Positions 54,741 to 64,000 of a stretch of 64,000 nucleotides of DNA are shown piece by piece (positions within the stretch are counted from its first letter, which is position 1; each line of letters starts with the position of its first letter). Position numbers and translations under genes: made by a program. The DNA lies in assembly GCF_029714285.1 (NCBI RefSeq), contig NZ_CP121662.1, positions 372,001-436,000 of the forward strand, given 5' to 3'. The notes beneath the pieces are model-generated. The model was given only the letters and a program-made list of their open reading frames with translations. It ran no database searches and was not told where the DNA came from. The stretch comes from Rhizobium sp. CB3090. GTDB taxonomy: Bacteria > Pseudomonadota > Alphaproteobacteria > Rhizobiales > Rhizobiaceae.

Positions 54741-56855
54741 ATGCCCGATCTCCTTCTCGAACTCCGCTCCGAGGAAATTCCCGCCCGTATGCAGCGCAAG
54801 GCTGCCGGCGACCTGAAAAAGCTCGTCACTGACGCGCTGGTCGAAGCGGGTTTGTCCTATGAGGGAGCGCGCGAATATTGGACGCCGCGGCGGCTGGCAC
54901 TCGATATCCGCGGCCTGACGGCGCGATCGGCCGACGTGCGCGAGGAGCGCAAGGGGCCGCGCACCGACGCCAATGAGAAGGCGATCGAAGGTTTCTTGCG
55001 CGGCGCCGGTCTCTCTTCCATTTCCGAAGCGCAGGTAAGTAGCGATCCTAAGAAGGGTGATTTCTACGTTGCGGTCATTTCCAAGCCCGGCCGCGCCGCC
55101 GAGGAGATCATTGCCGACGTCATGCCCAGTATCATCAAGGATTTCCCCTGGCAAAAGTCGATGCGCTGGGGCAAGGCGTCAGCCAAGCCTGGCTCGCTGC
55201 GCTGGGTGCGTCCGCTGCAGTCGATTGTCTGTCTCTTCGGCACCGAGCATGAGGAGACCGCCGTCATCCCCTTCGAGATCGACGGTATCGTTGCCTCGAA
55301 CGTGACGTATGGCCACCGCTTCCATGCGCCTCAGGCGATCACCGTCAAGCGCTTCGATGATTACATTTCCAGCCTGGAGAAGGCGAAGGTCATTCTCGAT
55401 GCCGAGCGCCGCAAGGACGTCATCCTGCACGATGCCCGCGACGTCGCATTTGCCAATGGCCTGGAACTTGTCGAGGATGAGGGCCTGCTGGAAGAGGTTT
55501 CCGGCCTCGTGGAATGGCCGCAGGTGTTGATGGGCTCTTTCGAGGAGGATTACCTGTCGATCCCCTCGGAGATCATCCGTCTGACGATCAAGACCAACCA
55601 GAAGTGCTTCGTCACCCGCCCGCAGGTCGGCGAGACGCTCTCCAACCGTTTCATCCTCGTCTCCAATATCCAGGCGACGGATGGTGGCAAGGAGATCATC
55701 CACGGCAATGGCAAGGTCGTGCGCGCCCGCCTTTCCGACGCGCTGCATTTCTGGAAGCGCGACCAAGGTGACATGCCGGACCTCGAAACGTTGGATGCCT
55801 CCGCCCAAAAATTCGGCCTTGATCTGAAAAAGCCGCTCGACCAGCGCATGGCGAAGCTTGATGCGCTCAACGTCACCTTCCATGCCAAACTCGGTAGCCA
55901 GGGCGAACGCGTCGCCCGCATCCGCGCGTTGGCGGCTGAACTCGCCAAAATCACCGGCGCCGATCCGGCCAAGGTCGATCGCGCCGCGGTCCTCGCCAAG
56001 GCTGACTTGCGCACCGAAGCCGTCGGCGAATTCCCGGAACTTCAGGGCCTCATGGGTCGCAAATATGCTAACCTCCAGGGCGAAGATGCTTCGGTGGCCG
56101 CTGCGATCGAGGATCACTACAAGCCGCAAGGCCCATCCGACCGCGTGCCGGAGGACAAGGTGGCGATCACGGTCGCGCTCGCCGACAAGCTGGACACGCT
56201 GATCGGCTTCTGGACGATCGATGAAAAGCCGACGGGTTCGAAGGACCCGTTTGCGCTGCGCCGCGCGGCTTTGGGTGTGGTCAGGATTCTGCTGGAATGC
56301 AAAGTGCGGCTGCCACTGCTGGCGACAACAAAGGATGTCGATCTCCTCGCATTCTTCCATGACCGCCTCAAGGTCTATCTCCGCGATCAGGGCGCTCGTT
56401 ACGATCTCATCGACTCAGTGCTGACGCCGGAAGCCGATGATCTCCTGATGGTCGCTCGCCGTGTCGAGGCGCTGACCGCTTTCATCACCTCGGAAGACGG
56501 CAAGAACCTGCTTGCAGGCACCAAGCGCGCCACCCAGCTCCTCGCCGCCGAGGAGAAGAAGAGCACCGTCATAGCCGATGGCGTTTCCGAAAACCTGCTG
56601 AAGCTCGATGCGGAAAAGGACCTCTTCGCCGCTATCACCGCAGCCTCCGCCGAGGCTTCCGATGCGATCGCCAAGGAAGATTTCCGCTCGGCTATGGCCG
56701 CACTTTCCAAGCTGCGCGCACCCGTTGACCGCTTCTTCGAAGATGTTCTCGTCAATGACGAGGACGCTGCCATCCGCGCCAACCGCCTGGCACTGTTGCG
56801 GCTGATCCGCGAGGCAACCGGCACGGTCGCGGACTTCTCGAAGATCGCGGGGTAA
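54741..56855 (+). CDS. glyS: Glycyl-tRNA synthetase beta subunit
   Basis: tRNA-binding subunit of GlyRS, 704 residues. It begins [20 protein letters not shown], the typical GlyS start, has [18 protein letters not shown], an HD-like segment and a C-terminal anticodon-binding DALR-type helix bundle ([20 protein letters not shown]). DUF523 follows after 14 bp. Confidence 0.96.
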   Translation: MPDLLLELRSEEIPARMQRKAAGDLKKLVTDALVEAGLSYEGAREYWTPRRLALDIRGLTARSADVREERKGPRTDANEKAIEGFLRGAGLSSISEAQVSSDPKKGDFYVAVISKPGRAAEEIIADVMPSIIKDFPWQKSMRWGKASAKPGSLRWVRPLQSIVCLFGTEHEETAVIPFEIDGIVASNVTYGHRFHAPQAITVKRFDDYISSLEKAKVILDAERRKDVILHDARDVAFANGLELVEDEGLLEEVSGLVEWPQVLMGSFEEDYLSIPSEIIRLTIKTNQKCFVTRPQVGETLSNRFILVSNIQATDGGKEIIHGNGKVVRARLSDALHFWKRDQGDMPDLETLDASAQKFGLDLKKPLDQRMAKLDALNVTFHAKLGSQGERVARIRALAAELAKITGADPAKVDRAAVLAKADLRTEAVGEFPELQGLMGRKYANLQGEDASVAAAIEDHYKPQGPSDRVPEDKVAITVALADKLDTLIGFWTIDEKPTGSKDPFALRRAALGVVRILLECKVRLPLLATTKDVDLLAFFHDRLKVYLRDQGARYDLIDSVLTPEADDLLMVARRVEALTAFITSEDGKNLLAGTKRATQLLAAEEKKSTVIADGVSENLLKLDAEKDLFAAITAASAEASDAIAKEDFRSAMAALSKLRAPVDRFFEDVLVNDEDAAIRANRLALLRLIREATGTVADFSKIAG

Positions 56856-56869
56856 GGCGTGGAGGCGCG

Positions 56870-57364
56870 ATGACCGGAAAAATCCTCGTCAGCGCCTGCC
56901 TCATGGGCCATGCCGTTCGCTATGACGGCCGCTCCAAGCCGCTCATCCATCCGGCCATCGGGCGTTGGCGCGAGGAGGGCAGGCTGGTGACGATCTGCCC
57001 GGAAATGTCCGCGGGCATGGTGATACCGCGACCGCCGGCCGAAATTGCCGCTGGTGCGGTCGGCGAGGACGTGCTTGCCGGCCGTGCACGCGTGATCGAG
57101 GGAACTGGCGGCGATGTCACGACAGCGTTTCGTCAGGCGGCCGAAAATGCGCTGACGCTCGCTCAGGAAACCGGCTGCCGCTATGCCCTGCTGATCGACG
57201 GAAGCCCGTCCTGCGGCTCAGGCTTCATCTATGACGGCACATTCTCCGGCGGCCGGCATGCGGGTCATGGTGTCACGGCGGCTCTGCTGAAGCAGGCGGG
57301 CATTGAGGTCTATTCCAACCGCGAGATCGACAGGTTGGTTGAGCGGCTGTCGACGGCCGACTGA
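56870..57364 (+). CDS. DUF523 domain protein
   Basis: A 164-residue protein of the DUF523 family (ILVSACLMGHAVRYDGRSKP, CPEMSAGMVIPRPPAEI, LIDGSPSCGSGFIYDGTFSG). Several Cys are conserved (SACL, ICPE, SPSCGS), suggesting metal or cluster binding, but function is unknown. It is the last gene of the glyS transcript; the terminator beyond is shared with the opposing chemoreceptor gene. Confidence 0.85.
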   Translation: MTGKILVSACLMGHAVRYDGRSKPLIHPAIGRWREEGRLVTICPEMSAGMVIPRPPAEIAAGAVGEDVLAGRARVIEGTGGDVTTAFRQAAENALTLAQETGCRYALLIDGSPSCGSGFIYDGTFSGGRHAGHGVTAALLKQAGIEVYSNREIDRLVERLSTAD

Positions 57365-57377
57365 GGCAACCATTCAA

Positions 57378-57418
57378 ACCCAAAAAAAGAAAAACCGCCG
57401 GGTTTGCGCCCGGCGGTT
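57378..57418 (-). terminator. Rho-independent terminator of the chemoreceptor gene
   Basis: Perfect 10-bp arms AACCGCCGGG and CCCGGCGGTT with a 6-nt loop; on the - strand the stem is followed by TTTTTCTTTTTTT. It may also stop the DUF523 transcript, with a weaker T-run on the + strand. Confidence 0.88.
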
Positions 57419-57442
57419 CGTTATAGCTGTTGCGTTGCCGCT

Positions 57443-59257
57443 TTAGGCGGCGCGGCGGCTCTGGGCGAGCGGACGGCCGTCGTTGACGCGGAAGCCGCGG
57501 ATGAGCCCGAGCAGATCCTCGGTGTCGGCGGCGAGCGTTTCGGCCGATGCCGTCGTCTCCTCGGCCATGGCGGCGTTCTGCTGCGTGGCCGCATCGAGCT
57601 GGTTCATCGAAGACGAGATCGAGCGCAGCGTCGTGTCCTGCTCGGAGGCGCTGTGGGCGATCTTCGAGACGATCTCGTTGGCCGCTTTGATCTGGTCGGA
57701 GATGCGCTTCAGCGCCTCGCCTGCCTCGCCGACCAGGCGAACACCCTCGTCAACCTGCCCGGAGGAGCGGGCGATCTGGTCCTTGATCTCCTTGGCGGCA
57801 GCGGCCGAGCGCTGCGCCAGTTCGCGCACTTCCTGGGCGACGACGGCAAAGCCCTTGCCGGATTCGCCGGCACGCGCCGCCTCGACGCCGGCATTAAGCG
57901 CCAGAAGGTTGGTCTGGAAGGCGATCTCGTCGATGACGCCGATGATCTTGCCGATCTCCTCGGACGATTTCTCGATGCCGCTCATTGCGTCGATCGCCTG
58001 GGCAACGACGGCGTCGCTGCGCGATGCCTCGGTGCTGACGGCATGCACGCGTTTGCTGGCCTCATGGGCGCCTTCGGCGGTCTGGCGCACGGCGACAGTG
58101 AGTTCGTCGAGGGCGGCTGACGTTTCCTCCAGGCTGGCGGCCTGGCGCTCGGTGCGCTGCGACAGCTCGTTGGAGGCGCGGCGGATCTCTTCCTTGCTGA
58201 CGCCGATGTCGTTGCCCTTGGCATTGACCCGGCCCATGGCGGCTTCGAGATGTGACAGCGCCTCGTTGAAATTGTTGCGCAGGCCGGCATAGCCGACGCC
58301 GATATCGCCGCAGCGTACGGTCAGGTCGCCCTGGGCCAGTGCTTCGAGCGCCCTTCCGATGATGGAGACGACACGCGCCTGCTCATGCGCTTCGTCCTGC
58401 TGCTGGCGCAGGTTCTGTTCGCGCTCACTGCTGATTTCCAGCTCTTGCGCGGCCTGACGATCCGCCAGGATATGGCGTTCGCGGACCTTCTCCTGCAGCG
58501 CCAGGGTGGCCTGGGCCATAAGCCCGATCTCGTTGCGCATCTCGGCATGCGGAATGACCATCTTCACGTCATCATCGGCCACGGCCTTGAGGGCGGTATG
58601 GACGTCGGCAAGCGGCTTGGTAATGCCACGGATGAAATAGAGGGCAGAACCGATGCCGACCAGAAAGACGATGCCGCAGATCAGCAGCGCGCGCCACATT
58701 GCCGCGTGAATCTGGCCTTCGAGGTCGTCCATATAGACGCCGCAGCCAAGAACGATCTGCCATGGCGCAAAGGCGGCGGAATAGCTGCCCTTGAGGAAAA
58801 GCTCGCTGTCGGGATGACCGGGCTTGCCCCAGTAATAGACTGTACGGCCACCGCCCTTGACGCCCTTTTCGACCATTTCCTTGCTGAAATAGGTGCCGCT
58901 CTTGTCGGTCTGGCCGGACATGTCCTTGCCGACATTGGCCGGATTGGGATGAAAGCGCATAATGGCGCTGTAGTCCAAGCCGAAGAGATAGCCGGCGGGC
59001 TGGAAGCTGACATGCGAGAGGATTTTGAAGGCTTCGGCCTGGGCGGCCTCATGCGTCATCTCACCGGATTTTTCGCGCTGATAATATTGGTTCAGAACCG
59101 AAATGCCGGATTCGACCTGCGTGCGGAGCATGTCGAAACGGTCGTCATAGATGGAGTCCGCCTGCGACCGGATCTGGAAATAGGTCGCCACGGCAAAAGC
59201 GGCCATAAGCACGCCTAGAAGAGCGAAAAGTTGATGGGCGATCTTGAGATTCTTCAT
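57443..59257 (-). CDS. Methyl-accepting chemotaxis protein with single Cache domain
   Basis: Transmembrane chemoreceptor of 604 residues. A membrane helix (LFALLGVLMAAFAVATYF) is followed by a periplasmic sCache_2 domain (about 35-180; FQPAGYLFGLDYSAIMRFHP), a second helix (ALLICGIVFLVGIGSALYFI), a HAMP domain and the signalling hairpin whose tip is EIAFQTNLLALNAGVEAARA. No C-terminal CheR/CheB pentapeptide: it ends QSRRAA. The ligand is unknown; sCache_2 receptors often bind small carboxylates. Start 59257 has GAGG at about 5 bp. Confidence 0.93.
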   Translation of the reverse strand: MKNLKIAHQLFALLGVLMAAFAVATYFQIRSQADSIYDDRFDMLRTQVESGISVLNQYYQREKSGEMTHEAAQAEAFKILSHVSFQPAGYLFGLDYSAIMRFHPNPANVGKDMSGQTDKSGTYFSKEMVEKGVKGGGRTVYYWGKPGHPDSELFLKGSYSAAFAPWQIVLGCGVYMDDLEGQIHAAMWRALLICGIVFLVGIGSALYFIRGITKPLADVHTALKAVADDDVKMVIPHAEMRNEIGLMAQATLALQEKVRERHILADRQAAQELEISSEREQNLRQQQDEAHEQARVVSIIGRALEALAQGDLTVRCGDIGVGYAGLRNNFNEALSHLEAAMGRVNAKGNDIGVSKEEIRRASNELSQRTERQAASLEETSAALDELTVAVRQTAEGAHEASKRVHAVSTEASRSDAVVAQAIDAMSGIEKSSEEIGKIIGVIDEIAFQTNLLALNAGVEAARAGESGKGFAVVAQEVRELAQRSAAAAKEIKDQIARSSGQVDEGVRLVGEAGEALKRISDQIKAANEIVSKIAHSASEQDTTLRSISSSMNQLDAATQQNAAMAEETTASAETLAADTEDLLGLIRGFRVNDGRPLAQSRRAA

Positions 59258-59647
59258 AATGCCTCGCAACAGGGTAGGGTAGAATACCGGCGCGGTTTTC
59301 TACCGCCTGTGCGATCGCCTGGGATAATCCCAATACGCTTGCCGCTGCTGGAAATGACATGCTGCTGTCCGGTGCAAGCAAAATCGCGCTTTATATCTAA
59401 GAAAGTTTTAATCAAAACCGCGCGATCAGATTTTAAGCGGATTTAATCAAGCGCCTTGTTGCATCGCAATAAACAATACTGAATCGCTTTCAATATTGTC
59501 TGGAATTGGCAGGGAAATTCTGTGCTTTGCTATGCAAAACGAAAGCGCCCCTGCTTCTCTTCAGGGGCGCATTGGTCTGCCTTACGGCAGACCCCGTCGA
59601 CCGAAACCTTGGCCGGGCGGGGCAGGGAACGGGATCGAATGGTGTGG
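59258..59647. other. Intergenic region between the chemoreceptor and HPE1-like genes
   Basis: 390 bp. The part next to the chemoreceptor is AT-rich (59390-59470) and should contain its promoter; no consensus match was found. The distal part holds two adjacent hairpins at 59545-59593. No supported gene. Confidence 0.5.
59545..59593 (-). terminator. Tandem hairpins after the HPE1-like gene
   Basis: Hairpin 1: GCGCCCCTG/CAGGGGCGC with an 8-nt loop (59545-59570), followed on the - strand by TTTCGTTTTG. Hairpin 2: GGTCTGCC/GGCAGACC with a TTAC loop (59574-59593). Both are perfect. Reading leftwards, hairpin 2 comes first and hairpin 1 with the T-rich tail second. Confidence 0.7.
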
Positions 59648-60076
59648 TTATTGGCGAAGCTGGAAGCCGGCGAGATCGAGCGGCGCGGGCGCCTTCGCCT
59701 TGGCGGCCTCGGGCAGGGCTGCGGTTTTCGCGGCGAAATCGATGCCGTCGCTCGGAGCGCGGGCCGCTGCAAGGGCTTCAGGTGTCGGCTTGGAGATGAA
59801 GACGACTGGAGAGCCGCCCATCCAGGCCTCGGTGCGAACCACCTTCCGCTGGCCATCGATGTCACGCACGACGATGGACTGTGTGCCGGGCGTGAGCTCC
59901 GGTACCACATAATCCTTCTTGACGGCTTCCGGCTTGAGCGCCGGGCAATCGGTGCAAACCTTGTCGATGATGCTGCCGCCGCCGGTTTCCGTCTTACTAT
60001 CGATGGGCTGGATCGATGAAGCCATGGCCGAGCCAGCGGCCAGCACACATGCCAAAGTAAGAAAAAGGGGACGCAT
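59648..60076 (-). CDS. HPE1-like secreted protein
   Basis: A 142-residue exported protein. The signal peptide (LFLTLACVLAAGSAMASS) is followed by a conserved core with VCTDCPALKP (CxxC), KKDYVVPELTPGTQ and RTEAWMGGSPVVFISK. This pattern matches what I remember as the 'plant virulence effector HPE1-like domain' in Rhizobiaceae; the name implies nothing certain about function. The tail is Ala/Lys/Pro-rich. It lies upstream of the tandem hairpins; purD is 121 bp away on the same strand. Confidence 0.7.
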   Translation of the reverse strand: MRPLFLTLACVLAAGSAMASSIQPIDSKTETGGGSIIDKVCTDCPALKPEAVKKDYVVPELTPGTQSIVVRDIDGQRKVVRTEAWMGGSPVVFISKPTPEALAAARAPSDGIDFAAKTAALPEAAKAKAPAPLDLAGFQLRQ

Positions 60077-60197
60077 AACAAAACCACTCCGTCTTATATG
60101 GCGGAGAGATTAGCGCCGCTTTGTTTCCATCCCGTCAGGAGATTGGCTAAAAGTTTAGCGGAACCGCAGAAATCGGCACAAGCTGGCGTTTTTCGGT

Positions 60198-61469
60198 TCA
60201 AGCCTTTTCCCGTTCGATTGCGCGCCAGCCGATATCGCTTCGATTGAAACCATTCGGCCATTGCACCTCGGCGGCAAGCGCATAAGCGCGCTTTTGCGCG
60301 TCGCTGACGGTCTTGCCGGTCGCTGTGATGTTCAGTACCCGCCCGCCGGTTGCGACCAATGCACCATCCTTCACCGCTGTGCCGGCATGAAACACCTTCG
60401 CGCCGTCGCTGTCGGCGGGCAGAGCCGCTATCGGCGTGTTCTTAGCATAGGAGCCGGGATAGCCTTTCGAGGCCATGACCACAGTCAATGCCACGTCGTC
60501 GCTCCACTCGGCGCCCACTTGATCCAGCGTGCCGTTGGCGCAGGCAAGAAGCAACGGCAGCAGATCGCTCTTCAGCCGCATCATCAGCACCTGGCACTCC
60601 GGATCGCCGAAGCGGACATTGTATTCGATCAGTTCCGGCCCCTTGGCGGTGATCATCAGCCCGGCGAAGAAGACGCCGGAGAAGGGATGGCCGCTTTCCG
60701 CCATGCCGCGGATCGTCGGTTCGATGATTTCCTTCATCGTGCGCTCGACCATGTCAGCCGTCATGACCGGGGCGGGGGAATAGGCGCCCATGCCGCCAGT
60801 GTTCGGGCCGGTATCGCCGTCGCCGACGCGCTTGTGATCCTGGGCGGTGGCAAGAGCCAGCGCGTGCTTGCCGTCGCAAAGGCAGAAGAAGCTTGCCTCC
60901 TCGCCATCGAGATAGGCTTCGATCACCACTTCGGCGCCGGCCGCGCCAAATGCGCCTTCGAAGCAATCATCGACGGCGGCAAGCGCCTCCTCGACCGTCA
61001 TGGCGACGGTGACGCCCTTGCCGGCGGCGAGCCCATCGGCCTTGACGACGATCGGGGCGCCCTGCGCACGAATATAGGCTTTCGCTTTCGGCGCATTGTT
61101 GAAACGCTGATAGGCGCCGGTCGGGATATCGTAGCGGGCGCAGATATCCTTGGTGAACCCTTTGGAGCCTTCCAACTGCGCGGCCGCGGCGGAAGGCCCG
61201 AACACGGCGATGCCCTCGGCGCGCAAACGGTCGGCAAGCCCGGCGACCAGCGGCGCTTCCGGACCGACGACAACGAAGTCGATGGCCTTTTCCTTGCAGA
61301 AGGAGACGATCGCGCCATGGTCTTCGACGTCGATGGCGGTAAGCGTCGCATGTTCGGCAATGCCTGGATTGCCGGGCGCGGCGTAGAATTCCGTCATCAG
61401 CGGCGATTGTGCCAGCTTCCAAGCCAGTGCATGCTCGCGTCCGCCCGATCCGATCAACAGAACTTTCAT
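60198..61469 (-). CDS. purD: Phosphoribosylamine-glycine ligase
   Basis: Second step of purine synthesis, ATP-grasp enzyme of 423 residues: [20 protein letters not shown] at the N-terminus, [32 protein letters not shown] and the metal-site block [20 protein letters not shown]. Start at MKVLLIG (61469); reading from 61619 would pass through the repeat element. No purine riboswitch is seen. Confidence 0.96.
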   Translation of the reverse strand: MKVLLIGSGGREHALAWKLAQSPLMTEFYAAPGNPGIAEHATLTAIDVEDHGAIVSFCKEKAIDFVVVGPEAPLVAGLADRLRAEGIAVFGPSAAAAQLEGSKGFTKDICARYDIPTGAYQRFNNAPKAKAYIRAQGAPIVVKADGLAAGKGVTVAMTVEEALAAVDDCFEGAFGAAGAEVVIEAYLDGEEASFFCLCDGKHALALATAQDHKRVGDGDTGPNTGGMGAYSPAPVMTADMVERTMKEIIEPTIRGMAESGHPFSGVFFAGLMITAKGPELIEYNVRFGDPECQVLMMRLKSDLLPLLLACANGTLDQVGAEWSDDVALTVVMASKGYPGSYAKNTPIAALPADSDGAKVFHAGTAVKDGALVATGGRVLNITATGKTVSDAQKRAYALAAEVQWPNGFNRSDIGWRAIEREKA

Positions 61470-61481
61470 GGCTTGCCCTTC

Positions 61482-61586
61482 TCTAGAGCGATTCAGCGTT
61501 TCACGGAATCGCTTTCCCGCTCTATCCCTTTGTTTTACGCATTCCGGACGGAAAACCGCTTCGCACTTTTCCTGGAACGCTCTAAC
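61482..61586 (-). repeat. RIME-like intergenic repeat, copy C (full length, inverted)
   Basis: Between purD and tex. Read on the - strand it contains TTCCAGGAAAAGTGCGAAGC, CGTCCGGAATGCGTAAAACA, AAGGGATAGAGCGG and GATTCCGTGAAACGCTGAA, ending GCTCTAGAG. It has both modules of copy B and is inverted relative to copies A and B. Confidence 0.75.
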
Positions 61587-61718
61587 GTCTACTTGCGCGG
61601 TTAAGGGCCGTTGGACCAAAGGTCAAGCGGCAAATCCTGTGGAGGCCCAGGCTACAACATTGCCACGCCTTTTTGTGGCACTATGGTCCCCGCACTTTTA
61701 TCAAGTTCAGAGAATCAT

Positions 61719-64000
61719 ATGGCCGCCGATATTCGCTCCCTTGCCGCTACCATCGCCACTGAGATCAATTCGCGTGCGGATCAGGCCAAGGCCGCGATCG
61801 AGCTTCTCGACGAAGGCGCAACGGTGCCGTTCATCGCCCGATACCGGAAAGAGGTGACCGGCGGTCTCGATGACGGTCAGTTGCGCACGCTTGCGGAACG
61901 CCTCGTCTATCTGCGTGAACTGGAAGCCCGCCGCGCGGCGATCGTCGAGTCGATTACCGGCCAGGGCAAGATGACCGACGAGCTGATGCGCAAGATCGCC
62001 GTGGTCGCCACCAAGGCCGAGCTGGAAGATCTTTATCTGCCCTACAAGCCGAAGCGTCGCACCCGTGCTGAAATTGCCAGGGAGCGCGGCCTCGGCCCGC
62101 TTGCCGATACCATTCTTGCCGATCGCTCGAAGGAGCCGGCGGCCCTTGCCGAGGGCTTCATCACCGCTGACGTACCCGACGTGAAGACGGCGCTCGAAGG
62201 CGCGCGCGACATCATCGCCGAAGGCATTGCCGAAAATGCCGATCTGCTCGGCAAGCTGCGCACCTATATGAAGACGAATGCTATGTTGAAGGCCAAGGTC
62301 GTCGACGGCAAGCAGGAGGCGGGGGCGAAATTCGCCGATTATTTCGACCATCAGGAACGTTGGGCCACCGCTCCCGGCCATCGTGCGCTCGCCATGCTGC
62401 GCGGCTGGAATGAGGAGATGCTGACGCTGACCATCGAGGTCGACGCCGATGCCGTCTCGCCGAACAAGCCGGTCGAGCGGATGATCGCAACGGCTTACGA
62501 AATCGGCACGAGTAAACCCGGTGACCGCTGGTTGACAGAGGTGGCAAGCTGGACCTGGCGGGTAAAGCTCTCCATGTCGCTGTCGCTCGACCTGATGCGA
62601 GAGCTGCGCGAACGCGCCGAAGAGGAGGCCATCCACGTCTTCGCCCGTAATCTCAAGGATCTTTTGCTCGCGGCACCGGCCGGATCGCGCGCGACCATGG
62701 GCCTCGATCCGGGCATCCGCACCGGGGTCAAGGTGGCCGTGGTCGACGGCACCGGCAAGTTGCTGGAGACGACGACCGTCTATCCCTTCCCGCCGAAGAA
62801 CGACGTGCGTGGTACGCAGGCGACTTTGGCCGCACTCGTGCGCAAGCACAAGGTCGAGCTGATCTCCATCGGCAATGGCACGGGCAGCCGCGAGACTGAA
62901 AAGCTGGTGGCCGATATGCTGGCCGACCTGCCGGCACCGAAACCGACCAAGGTGATTGTTTCGGAGGCAGGCGCATCCGTCTATTCCGCTTCGGAAACGG
63001 CGGCGCTGGAATTCCCGGGTCTCGACGTGTCGCTCCGCGGCGCCGTCTCCATTGCTCGTCGCCTGCAGGATCCGCTGGCGGAACTCGTGAAGATCGAGCC
63101 AAAGTCGATCGGCGTTGGCCAATATCAGCACGACGTCGACCAGCAGAAGTTGTCGCGCTCTCTCGATGCCGTCGTAGAAGATGCGGTGAACGCGGTCGGT
63201 GTCGATCTCAACACGGCGTCCGCGCCGCTGCTTGCCCGCGTCTCCGGTTTAGGCCCGTCGATTGCCGACGCGATCGTCAAGCATCGCGACGGGGAGGGAC
63301 GCTTCGAGACCCGCCGCGACCTCCTGAAGGTTGCCCGCCTCGGCCAGCGCACCTTCGAGCAATGCGCCGGCTTCCTGCGTATTCCCGATGGCAAGGAGCC
63401 GCTCGACGCCTCATCGGTGCATCCGGAAGCCTACGGCGTGGCCAAGCGGATCGTGGCCGCCTGCGGCCGTGATCTGCGCAGCCTGATGGGGGATGCCGCC
63501 GCGCTGAAAGCGGTCGATCCGCGCCAGTTCATCGATGAAAAATTCGGCCTGCCGACGGTGCGCGATATCCTCGCCGAACTGGAAAAGCCCGGCCGCGATC
63601 CACGCCCGAGCTTCAAGACCGCGACCTTCGCCGAAGGGGTCAACGAGATCGGCGATCTCAAGCCCGGCATGTTGCTGGAGGGCACGGTGACGAATGTCGC
63701 TGCCTTCGGCGCCTTCGTCGATATCGGCGTCCATCAGGACGGCCTTGTCCACGTCTCGCAGCTCGCCGACCGCTTCGTGAAGGACCCGCATGAAGTGGTC
63801 AAAGCCGGCGATGTCGTGAAAGTGAAAGTTGTGGAGGTAGACGTCAAGCGCAAGCGAATCGGTCTCTCCATGCGTAAGGACGGCAGCGCCGTGGCGGCGA
63901 CGCCTGCGAATCAAACGCGCGAAAAAAGTGGTGGGCACAACGCTGGCGGTAGGCGTGACAGCGGTCCGAAACCGGAGCAGCGGGGTAGCTTCGGTGCCGC
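61719..64000 (+). CDS. tex: Tex-family RNA-binding transcription accessory protein (3' end outside window)
   Basis: Cytoplasmic nucleic-acid-binding protein. It opens [20 protein letters not shown] and stays open to the window end (760 codons). The Tex N-terminal domain includes [20 protein letters not shown] and [14 protein letters not shown]; a YqgF-like domain has [36 protein letters not shown] is the helix-hairpin-helix; an S1 domain begins near residue 648 ([20 protein letters not shown]). After S1 a Gly/Arg-rich tail begins. The missing 3' end is probably short. Confidence 0.94.
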   Translation, partial: MAADIRSLAATIATEINSRADQAKAAIELLDEGATVPFIARYRKEVTGGLDDGQLRTLAERLVYLRELEARRAAIVESITGQGKMTDELMRKIAVVATKAELEDLYLPYKPKRRTRAEIARERGLGPLADTILADRSKEPAALAEGFITADVPDVKTALEGARDIIAEGIAENADLLGKLRTYMKTNAMLKAKVVDGKQEAGAKFADYFDHQERWATAPGHRALAMLRGWNEEMLTLTIEVDADAVSPNKPVERMIATAYEIGTSKPGDRWLTEVASWTWRVKLSMSLSLDLMRELRERAEEEAIHVFARNLKDLLLAAPAGSRATMGLDPGIRTGVKVAVVDGTGKLLETTTVYPFPPKNDVRGTQATLAALVRKHKVELISIGNGTGSRETEKLVADMLADLPAPKPTKVIVSEAGASVYSASETAALEFPGLDVSLRGAVSIARRLQDPLAELVKIEPKSIGVGQYQHDVDQQKLSRSLDAVVEDAVNAVGVDLNTASAPLLARVSGLGPSIADAIVKHRDGEGRFETRRDLLKVARLGQRTFEQCAGFLRIPDGKEPLDASSVHPEAYGVAKRIVAACGRDLRSLMGDAAALKAVDPRQFIDEKFGLPTVRDILAELEKPGRDPRPSFKTATFAEGVNEIGDLKPGMLLEGTVTNVAAFGAFVDIGVHQDGLVHVSQLADRFVKDPHEVVKAGDVVKVKVVEVDVKRKRIGLSMRKDGSAVAATPANQTREKSGGHNAGGRRDSGPKPEQRGSFGA

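Noticed and set aside
61707..63131. 474-codon frame on the - strand opposite tex
   Set aside because: Shadow of the tex coding frame, which has full family motifs on the + strand.
1..64000. tRNA, rRNA, CRISPR arrays, insertion sequences, prophage
   Set aside because: None recognised by eye on either strand; the only repeats are the RIME-like copies and the low-complexity tail of the pseudouridine synthase gene.

Overview
The window is chromosomal DNA from an alphaproteobacterium of the Rhizobiaceae (Rhizobium/Agrobacterium group). GC looks close to 60 percent. The evidence is the split F0 operon (atpI-B-E-F'-F), the small rhizobial families DUF2093, DUF4170 and an HPE1-like secreted protein, the waaA/lpxK lipid A genes, a CTTGAC-N17-CTATGT promoter, and three copies of an intergenic mosaic repeat resembling RIME1. 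I see no rRNA, tRNA, prophage, transposase or CRISPR array. About 57 protein genes are supported. Most are core housekeeping genes, with a few accessory loci among them.

Layout. 1-7 kb: the 3' part of ileS, a lipoprotein gene, tadA, a pseudouridine synthase with a long disordered tail, rsmD and a patatin-like lipase. 7-11.5 kb: a CPA2 antiporter, pmbA, cysQ and a DUF4170 gene. 11.6-17 kb: an envelope and repair block of waaA, a HAD phosphatase, lpxK, DUF2093 and mutL. 17.3-21.3 kb: a signalling pair, a PAS protein with two receiver-like domains but no kinase, followed by a GGDEF-EAL protein; then a PRC-barrel protein. 21.6-25.8 kb: a De Ley-Doudoroff type sugar operon (SDR, dgoK, dgoA, SMP-30 lactonase) divergent from an IclR regulator, with a 17-bp palindrome between them. 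26-29 kb: a LuxR-type regulator lacking AHL-contact residues, a 616-bp non-coding stretch with nested palindromes and a sigma54-like promoter, and mrp. 29-33.3 kb: corA, kup and a SleB-type cell wall hydrolase. 33.4-36.3 kb: the F0 operon. 36.3-41 kb: an APH-family kinase, rnhB, a radical SAM protein, a GT2-like protein, a small secreted protein and moaB. 41-48.8 kb: ispE, a TPR protein, a long-chain polyprenyl diphosphate synthase, DUF2007, an N6-adenine methyltransferase, mntH and a short SppA. 48.8-49.5 kb: a VapBC-type toxin-antitoxin module with low GC. 49.7-57.4 kb: glyQ, lemA, an EPSP synthase, a DUF2207 protein, glyS and DUF523. 57.4-64 kb: a chemoreceptor, the HPE1-like gene, purD and tex (cut by the window end).

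The points that most deserve a second look are: the kinase-less PAS/receiver protein beside a c-di-GMP enzyme; the AHL-blind LuxR protein with the structured non-coding region downstream; the EPSP synthase between lemA and its usual DUF2207 partner; loss of metal or Fe-S ligands in IleRS and Mrp; the repeat copy that supplies the stop codon of the radical SAM gene; and the operator-like palindromes upstream of vapBC, mntH and the sugar operon. I do not see a clear new defence or mobile system. All functional calls are from reading the sequence; no searches were run.
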